Assembly: GCA_002343455.1 (NCBI GenBank)
Contig: DDSR01000154.1
Location: forward strand, 13,583 to 22,844
Source of the DNA: Deltaproteobacteria bacterium UBA2385
Lineage (GTDB): Bacteria; Myxococcota_A; UBA796; UBA2385
DNA length: 9,262 nucleotides
Direction of reading: 5' to 3'
The notes beneath the pieces are model-generated. The model saw nothing but the letters and a program-made list of their open reading frames with translations, was not told the DNA's origin and made no database searches. Every line of letters starts with the position of its first letter. The first letter of the stretch is position 1. Both the position numbers and the translations under genes were made by a program. Of this stretch, positions 4,452-9,262 are shown piece after piece.

Positions 4452-6641
4452 ATGGACCTGCACCCGCCGTCGATGCTGATCGGGGCGCTGGCGACGGCAC
4501 CGCTGCTCGGCGGGCTGGGGCTGGCATGGCTGCGCCTTCGCCTGCTCCTGCAGGACGCGCGCGCGGGCGCCCTCGCGCTGGAGCAGCAGGCGGAGGCCCA
4601 GCGGGAGCTGCGGCTGGCCCAGGACGCCGCCCTCGGGCGCGCGCTGGTCGAGGCGCAGGCCGCGCGCGCGACCCGACGGGCCTTCCTGGCCCGGATGAGC
4701 CACGATCAGCGGACCCCGCTCACGGCGCTCCTGGGGCTCGCCGACCTCGCGCTCGAGGGCCCGGAGGCGCCTCCCCACCTGGAGCGCCTGCGCCAGGCCG
4801 CCCGCCGCTTGCAGGTCCAGATCGAAGAGCTGCTCGACCTGGCGACGCTGGACGAGGAGTCCGCCGAGGCCCGCCCCGAGGGCTTCGCCCTGCGCACCGT
4901 GCTGGAGGAGGTCCGGGCCCTGATCGAGTCGCGCGCCTCGCGGGCCCACCGACGCGTGGACATCGAGCTCGCCCCGGGCCTGCCCGAGACCCTGCTGGGC
5001 GAGCCGGTGCGCCTCCGCCAGCTCCTGGTCGAGCTGGTGTCCCTGGCCTTCGATCGGCAGGTCCGCGCGCCGACCGACGAGGCCCGGGTCCGCCTGCTCC
5101 TGGAGCCGGGCTCGCCGCAAGAGGCGGCCTGCCTTTGGGCCAGCCTGTTCGCTTCCGGGGGCGTCGCCGCGGGGGGGGCCGCGGAGGGCCTGCCCCAGGA
5201 CACCTCCCTCCAGACCGCCACGCGCCTGGCGACCCAGCTCGGCGGCGAGCTGGTCCTCGGCGAGCTGGTCCCCGGCGAGGACGGGCCCGACGAGCCCCTC
5301 TTCCGCCTGCGGCTCCCCCTGGGCTTGCCCGAGCTGCCCGACGAGATCACGCTGATCGACCCGATCCTCCTGCACGGGGTCGGGGTCGTGCTGGCCCTGC
5401 GGGACGCGGCGGGCGCCGCCCGGTTCGGCGACGAGCTCAGCAGCTGGGGTATGGAGCCGCAGCTCGCCGCCACCCCGGCCGAGCTCGCGCGGATCCTGAA
5501 GCAGGCGCGGGAGGAAGGCCGGCCGATCCCGGTGCTGGTGCTCGAACAGGAGCTCGCCCCGGGCCGAGGGCTGGAGGGGGTGATCGAGCTCACGAAGGAG
5601 GAGCCGAGCATCGAGGCGCTGATCCTAGTGCTGCCGGCCGGGGCCCGCGCCGAGCAGCACGAGCAGGCGCGGGCTCGGGTCGCGGCGGCCACGCTGGCCA
5701 GGCCCTTGCTGCCGGCCGAGCTGCTCGAGGCCATGTTGCGGGTGCTCTCCACGCGGCGCGAGAGCCCCTCGGGACCGCTGCGCCCGACCCGCGCCGGCCC
5801 GACCGGCAAGCCGCGGGTGCTGCTGGCCGACGACCACGAGGTCAACCTGGAGCTGTTCCGCACCATCCTGGAGTCCATCGGGGTGGAGGTGCTGGTCGCG
5901 CGCGATGGCCTGGAGGCCGTGGAGCGCACCCGCCGGGACGGGCCCTTCGACCTCGTCCTGATGGACCTGCGCATGCCGATCATGGACGGCGAGCAGGCCG
6001 CCCGACGGATCCGCCTGGACGAGACTCGCAGCGAGTCCCCGCGGGTGCCGATCGTCGCCCTGACGGCCAGCTCGATGCCCGGCGACCGGGAGCGCTTGCT
6101 GCGGGCGGGGATGGACGGCAGCCTGACCAAGCCGCTTCGGCGTGCGGCCCTGGTCGATCTGGTTCGCGGCATTACAGGTGTCTCGGAGGTGATCGAGCCG
6201 TCTGTCCTCCCGAAGCCCCCTGCCCCTGACGCCCTGGAGAGTGCCATGCGACCCAGCCTGTGGGACAGCCCGAACGCAGAGGCGGGGACCGGGGAGGGTG
6301 AGGTCATCGACACCTCCCTGCTTCAGCGCCTGACGGACGAGGACGAGGAGCTGGTGGCCGAGCTCGCCAGCCTGATGGCCAAGGAGATCCCCCTGCACCG
6401 GGCGCGCCTGGTCGAGGCGGTCGAGGCGGGCGAACTCGAAGCCATCGTGCGCGCTGCCCATGCCTTGCGCGGCGCGGCGGGCAACGTCGCCGGGGTGCAG
6501 GTGCGCGCCTGCGCGGGGCGGATGGAGGAGGCGGCGCGGGCCGGTCAGATCGAGGCGGCCCAGCGGGAGCTGGCGCCCCTCTTGTTGGAGCTCGATCGCT
6601 TGAGCGAGGCCCTGGTGCCGCTTCGTGCTCGCGGATCTTGA
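4452..6641 (+). CDS. Membrane-anchored hybrid histidine kinase-like phosphorelay protein with degenerate ATPase domain
   Basis: A 729-residue multi-domain protein. One membrane segment (about 8-32) is followed by a coiled-coil linker (33-78). The DHp domain has an MSHDQRTPL H-box with phospho-acceptor His84; Gln replaces the usual hydrophobic residue. The ATPase-like domain (about 145-290) is degenerate: in the N-box region (RLRQLLVELVSLAFD, from 187) the two Asn positions are Glu194 and Leu198 and the Lys position is Asp201, and no DxGxG box or ATP lid is visible. The end of that domain (TQLGGELVLGE, FRLRLPL) is recognisable. A degenerate receiver spans about 305-430. An intact receiver spans 454-575 with Asp460/Asp461, Asp505, Thr538 and Lys560. 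An HPt domain (about 620-725) has His670 in HALRG. The ATG at 4452 is preferred because it directly precedes the membrane segment and leaves a normal promoter gap; the frame is open back to 4356. No extracytoplasmic sensor domain is present. Fbp follows after 29 bp. Confidence 0.85.
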   Translation: MDLHPPSMLIGALATAPLLGGLGLAWLRLRLLLQDARAGALALEQQAEAQRELRLAQDAALGRALVEAQAARATRRAFLARMSHDQRTPLTALLGLADLALEGPEAPPHLERLRQAARRLQVQIEELLDLATLDEESAEARPEGFALRTVLEEVRALIESRASRAHRRVDIELAPGLPETLLGEPVRLRQLLVELVSLAFDRQVRAPTDEARVRLLLEPGSPQEAACLWASLFASGGVAAGGAAEGLPQDTSLQTATRLATQLGGELVLGELVPGEDGPDEPLFRLRLPLGLPELPDEITLIDPILLHGVGVVLALRDAAGAARFGDELSSWGMEPQLAATPAELARILKQAREEGRPIPVLVLEQELAPGRGLEGVIELTKEEPSIEALILVLPAGARAEQHEQARARVAAATLARPLLPAELLEAMLRVLSTRRESPSGPLRPTRAGPTGKPRVLLADDHEVNLELFRTILESIGVEVLVARDGLEAVERTRRDGPFDLVLMDLRMPIMDGEQAARRIRLDETRSESPRVPIVALTASSMPGDRERLLRAGMDGSLTKPLRRAALVDLVRGITGVSEVIEPSVLPKPPAPDALESAMRPSLWDSPNAEAGTGEGEVIDTSLLQRLTDEDEELVAELASLMAKEIPLHRARLVEAVEAGELEAIVRAAHALRGAAGNVAGVQVRACAGRMEEAARAGQIEAAQRELAPLLLELDRLSEALVPLRARGS

Positions 6642-6661
6642 TAGACCTCGGGCCTCGCACT

Positions 6662-6667
6662 GGAGAG
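6662..6667 (+). promoter_or_regulatory. Ribosome binding site of fbp
   Basis: GGAGAG, three bases before the ATG at 6671. It decides the fbp start in favour of this ATG over the TTG at 6638, which overlaps the upstream stop and would add 11 residues not typical of the family. Confidence 0.6.
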
Positions 6668-6670
6668 CCG

Positions 6671-7672
6671 ATGGCCCAGCACTACGACGAGGGCATGACC
6701 CTCCACCGCTTCATCTTCGAGACCACCCAGGCCCATCCCGACGCCACCGGGCAGTTCGCGACGCTGCTGCAGCAGGTCAGCCTGGCCGGTCGGATGGTCA
6801 GCAGCCGGGTCAACCGGGCGGGGCTGGGCGGGATGCTGGGCGGCACGGGCGAGACGAACGTCCAGGGCGAGTACGTCCAGAAGCTGGATGAGTACGCCAA
6901 CTCCATCTTCAAGAACGCGCTGGAGCACCCCGGGGTGGTCGCGCTGATCGCCAGCGAAGAGGACGAGGAGCCCGCCTACACGCCCGAGCGCTTCCGCAGC
7001 GGCCGCTACGTCTTCTGCATGGATCCCCTGGACGGCTCCAGCAACATCGACGTCAACGCCTCGATCGGCACCATCTTCGCGGTCTACCGCCGCCGCACGC
7101 CCGAGGGCAGCCGGGCCGAGCTGGCCGACGTCCTGCGGCCCGGCAGCGAGATCGGGGCCGCCGGCTACATCATCTACGGCTCGGGCACGATCCTGGTCCT
7201 CTCGACCGGCAACGGCGTCCACGGCTTCACGCTGGACCCCTCGGTAGGCGAGTTCTTCCTCAGCCACCCCAACATCCAGCTCCAGGACAGCGCCAAGACC
7301 TACAGCGTCAACGAGGGCTACGCGGCCTCCTGGGATCCGCGCCTGCGGGCCTGGGTGGAGTCCCGCAAGGAGGCCGGGATGGGCTGGTCGGCCCGCTACA
7401 TCGGCAGCCTGGTCGCCGACTTCCACCGCAACCTGCTCAAGGGCGGGGTCTTCCTGTACCCCGCCACCGACAGCAGCCCCAAGGGCAAGCTCCGCATGCT
7501 CTACGAGGCCTTCCCGCTGGCCTACATCGTCGAGCAGGCCGGCGGCATGGCCACCGATGGCAAGAACCGGATCCTGGACCTCTGCCCCACCGGCCTGCAC
7601 GATCGGACCCCGCTCTACATCGGCAACCGTGCCCAGGTCGAGGAGATCACGGCCCTCCTCTCCGACCGGTGA
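6671..7672 (+). CDS. fbp: Class I fructose-1,6-bisphosphatase
   Basis: A 333-residue enzyme of normal family length that hydrolyses fructose 1,6-bisphosphate to fructose 6-phosphate and phosphate, the committed step of gluconeogenesis (also used in the Calvin cycle where present), in the cytoplasm. Family motifs are all visible: NVQGEYVQKLDEYAN (Asp73), ASEEDEE with the metal-ligand Glu pair 96-97, DPLDGSSNID with Asp118 and Asp121, YGSGTILVLSTGNGVHGF, the KLRMLYEAFPLAYIVEQAGG region with Glu279 as metal ligand, and the terminal RTPLYIGN. Nothing is missing, so it should be active. The ATG at 6671 follows a GGAGAG ribosome binding site. It lies 29 bp after the phosphorelay gene and 4 bp before the hydrolase gene, so it is probably co-transcribed with both. 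Class I enzymes are often AMP-inhibited; I cannot tell whether this one is. Confidence 0.97.
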   Translation: MAQHYDEGMTLHRFIFETTQAHPDATGQFATLLQQVSLAGRMVSSRVNRAGLGGMLGGTGETNVQGEYVQKLDEYANSIFKNALEHPGVVALIASEEDEEPAYTPERFRSGRYVFCMDPLDGSSNIDVNASIGTIFAVYRRRTPEGSRAELADVLRPGSEIGAAGYIIYGSGTILVLSTGNGVHGFTLDPSVGEFFLSHPNIQLQDSAKTYSVNEGYAASWDPRLRAWVESRKEAGMGWSARYIGSLVADFHRNLLKGGVFLYPATDSSPKGKLRMLYEAFPLAYIVEQAGGMATDGKNRILDLCPTGLHDRTPLYIGNRAQVEEITALLSDR

Positions 7673-7676
7673 GCCG

Positions 7677-8765
7677 GTGAGCGCGGGTCGGGTGATCGTC
7701 GAAGAAGGCGAGGTCGAGCAGACCGTGGTCGAGGGGCGGACCGTCCGCCTGCACAAGGAGGTGATCCGCCTGGAGGGCGAGGTCCCCATCTTCCTGGTCC
7801 GCAAGCACCTCGTCGGGGGGGCCACCCGCCCGGCGGTGCTGCTGGTTCACGGCTTCGCCCAGAACCGCTACTCCTGGCACAACAGCCGCCGGTCGATGTC
7901 GGCCTGGCTGGCCGAGCGGGGCTGGGACACCTGGAACCTGGAGCTGCGGGGCCACGGGCGCAGCCGCCACGCCGGCGGGGATGGGGCCGAGCAGTTCCCG
8001 GACTACGTCGAGGATGTGCGCCGCGCCTCGCAGGCCATCGGCAGCCCGGCCTTCTGGGTGGGCCACTCGCTGGGCGGAACCGCCCTCTACGCCGCCGCCG
8101 CCGAGCTCTGGGAGCGGGATCATGGCGGGCCGGCCGGACCGGGGATCCTGCCGCGCGGGGTGGTCGGCATCGGCGCGCTCTACTCCTTTGGCCGGTCCAA
8201 CCGGATGCTGGGCGTCCTGGGCCGGCTGACCCACTCGGTCCGCGAGGCCCCCTGGATGCCTCGGCTCCAGGTGCGGACCCGCCTCGCCGGCGCCCTGCTC
8301 TCCCGCCTGTACGGGGTCTCCGACATCGCCGGGTACGCCTTCCCGATCAGCGGCTGGTGGCCGGGCAGCATCGAGCCGGAGATCCTCCAGGAGCGCCTGG
8401 AGCAGGGCTTCGACTGGACCAGCGTCCGGGTCTGGCAGGAGATGGCCCGCTGGGCGGCGACCGGGCGCTTCGAGTGGGACCAGGCCTGGGCCCAGGCCGA
8501 TCTCCCCGTGCTGGTCCTGGCCGGCGACGAGGACCACCTGATGCCCCCCGACGACGCGCGGGTGGCCTTCGAGCGCAGCGGCAGCTCCGACAAGCGCTTC
8601 CTGATCTTCGACGACTGGTCCCACCAGTCGCACTGGGGGCACCTGGACCTGGTGCTGGGCCGCCTCGCGCCCGTCCATGTCTGGCCCGAGATCGACGCCT
8701 GGATGGAAGAACGGCTCGGCGGCACTGGCCCGGTCCGCCTCGGCAGTGGTAGCGTCTCCGCATGA
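7677..8765 (+). CDS. Alpha/beta hydrolase (putative lipase/esterase)
   Basis: A 362-residue alpha/beta-hydrolase fold protein. The oxyanion-loop motif LLVHGFAQNRYSW begins near residue 55. The nucleophile elbow is GHSLGG with Ser131, the probable acid is Asp286 in GDEDHLMPP, and the catalytic His is His322 in SHWGHLDL, so a full triad is present. A long insertion with WWPGSIEP and FDWTSVRVWQEMARW between strands looks like a cap domain over the active site. There is no signal peptide, so it is probably cytoplasmic. GHSLGG and the large cap fit lipases, esterases or polyester-related enzymes; the substrate is unknown. The GTG start at 7677 has a GGTGAG sequence 3 bases upstream that overlaps the fbp stop. 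A second in-frame GTG at 7692 is possible. Spacing of 4 bp from fbp and an ATGA overlap with the next gene indicate one operon. Confidence 0.88.
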   Translation: MSAGRVIVEEGEVEQTVVEGRTVRLHKEVIRLEGEVPIFLVRKHLVGGATRPAVLLVHGFAQNRYSWHNSRRSMSAWLAERGWDTWNLELRGHGRSRHAGGDGAEQFPDYVEDVRRASQAIGSPAFWVGHSLGGTALYAAAAELWERDHGGPAGPGILPRGVVGIGALYSFGRSNRMLGVLGRLTHSVREAPWMPRLQVRTRLAGALLSRLYGVSDIAGYAFPISGWWPGSIEPEILQERLEQGFDWTSVRVWQEMARWAATGRFEWDQAWAQADLPVLVLAGDEDHLMPPDDARVAFERSGSSDKRFLIFDDWSHQSHWGHLDLVLGRLAPVHVWPEIDAWMEERLGGTGPVRLGSGSVSA

Positions 8766-9262
8766 ACCACCATCGTGGAACCCTCGCCCGCCTTGCCTTC
8801 GTGGTGGCCTGCGTCCACCTGGCAGGCTGCGACTCCGGGCCCGTCGCGGACTCGCACAAGGTCGCCTACGAAGACAGCACCGTGGCCGCGACCCTGGACA
8901 TGCTGGTGGAGGCCGAGAACCGCCGCTCCCGCCGGGACGAGGCGGCCAGCATCCCGGTCTCGGTCGAGCGGGTCGAGGCGCTCGAGCAGCGCATCGTCGA
9001 GCTGGAGCTGCAGATCAGCCGGATCCAGACCACCGGGGTCCTGCCTGCCTCGACCATCGGCTTCGACCCGCGGGCGACGACCCTCACCGGTCAGGATGTG
9101 CAGAGCGCGCTGACCGAGCTGCACACCCGCACCAAGGCGCTGGAAGAGAAGGGAGACGCCTCGATGGGGCAGCCGGGTCCCGGGATGTTCACGCGGGTCA
9201 GCCCGCAGGGGGCCCAGCAGGGCATGATGCAGGGAGGCCAGCAGGGCATGATGCAGGGGGGC
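8762..9262 (+). CDS. Repeat-containing lipoprotein, C-terminal part beyond right edge
   Basis: The open frame of 167 codons has no stop before the window ends. The start ATG overlaps the hydrolase stop (ATGA), so translation is probably coupled; no strong separate ribosome binding site is seen. A short hydrophobic signal leads to the lipobox LAGC with acylated Cys23, giving a surface or periplasmic lipoprotein. Residues about 66-90 (VERVEALEQRIVELELQISRIQ) have a heptad pattern typical of a coiled coil. Next comes TLTGQDVQSALTELHTRTKALEE (residues 107-129). It resembles a short motif (TxLTxxxVQxAIxEL) found just before coiled coils in trimeric phage tail fibres and collagen-like or adhesin-like proteins; that parallel is from memory. 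A Gly/Pro/Gln-rich tail follows, with 8-residue repeats (A/G)QQGMMQG from residue 151. Coding is supported by third-position GC, the lipobox and the overlap. The function is unknown; an oligomeric surface or tethering protein is plausible. Confidence 0.8.
   Translation, partial: MNHHRGTLARLAFVVACVHLAGCDSGPVADSHKVAYEDSTVAATLDMLVEAENRRSRRDEAASIPVSVERVEALEQRIVELELQISRIQTTGVLPASTIGFDPRATTLTGQDVQSALTELHTRTKALEEKGDASMGQPGPGMFTRVSPQGAQQGMMQGGQQGMMQGG
9212..9262 (+). repeat. 24-bp tandem repeat encoding (A/G)QQGMMQG
   Basis: Two near-identical 24-bp units (9212-9235 and 9236-9259) differ at 2 positions, and a third begins at the right edge with GGC. The repeat is in frame with the lipoprotein gene. 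Each unit encodes the octapeptide (A/G)QQGMMQG. The copy number is unknown because the window ends inside the array. Confidence 0.85.

Noticed and set aside
5171..5178. Run of eight G in the degenerate ATPase domain, considered as a frameshift or phase-variation site
   Set aside because: Sense continues in the same frame on both sides (N-box region before, TQLGGELVLGE after). Similar G/C runs elsewhere (4443-4449, 7815-7821) fit base composition.
3294..5375. 693-codon minus-strand open frame
   Set aside because: It crosses the lipoprotein gene in another frame and the antisense of the phosphorelay gene; no domain signal.
3449..6229. 926-codon plus-strand open frame
   Set aside because: It overlaps the minus-strand lipoprotein and the phosphorelay gene out of frame; Gly/Ala/Arg/Pro repeats only.
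4706..6313. 535-codon Ser/Arg-rich minus-strand open frame
   Set aside because: Composition results from reading the phosphorelay gene's codons on the other strand.
6638..6670. Alternative TTG start of fbp overlapping the upstream stop
   Set aside because: The ATG at 6671 has a good ribosome binding site and gives normal family length.
6545..7825. 426-codon minus-strand open frame
   Set aside because: Antisense of fbp, whose sense-strand motifs are unambiguous.
7647..8678. 343-codon minus-strand open frame
   Set aside because: Antisense of the alpha/beta hydrolase, which has a full catalytic triad on the plus strand.

Overview
The window is very GC-rich DNA (third codon positions almost all G or C) with tightly packed bacterial genes on both strands. 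The gene types (lipoproteins, a multi-domain phosphorelay protein, a cobalamin-type radical SAM enzyme, HutI-like and class I Fbp enzymes) suggest a Gram-negative of the Myxococcota/deltaproteobacterial kind. That assignment is an inference from style and composition; no marker gene in the window settles it. No rRNA, tRNA, CRISPR array, transposase or phage gene was seen.

Layout, left to right. (1) Positions 1-201, minus strand: the first 67 codons of an amidohydrolase, most likely imidazolonepropionase (HutI), running off the left edge. (2) Positions 234-3271, plus strand: two genes overlapping by 4 bases (GTGA). They encode a GT-C/GT39-like polytopic membrane glycosyltransferase and a cobalamin-binding-type radical SAM protein with a C-terminal TPR-like tail. 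(3) Positions 3281-4357, minus strand: a lipoprotein of unknown function, convergent with the radical SAM gene (9 bp gap). (4) A 94-bp divergent promoter region (4358-4451) carrying a 7+7 bp perfect dyad. (5) Positions 4452-9262, plus strand: a close-packed four-gene run. It holds a membrane-anchored hybrid histidine kinase-like phosphorelay protein, class I fructose-1,6-bisphosphatase (29-bp gap), an alpha/beta hydrolase (4-bp gap) and a lipoprotein (4-bp ATGA overlap). The last gene is cut by the right edge and ends in 8-residue Gln/Met/Gly repeats.

How the genes may work together. The GT-C enzyme and the radical SAM protein are almost certainly co-translated and may modify one lipid, glycan or secondary metabolite; no substrate can be read from sequence. 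In the right-hand cluster a phosphorelay protein precedes a gluconeogenic phosphatase, a putative lipase/esterase and a surface lipoprotein. The most unusual observation is in that relay protein. Its phosphorylatable His84, second receiver (Asp505) and HPt His670 are all present, but its ATP-binding domain has lost the N-box asparagines and the DxGxG box, and its first receiver is degenerate. It looks like a phosphotransfer scaffold that cannot phosphorylate itself.
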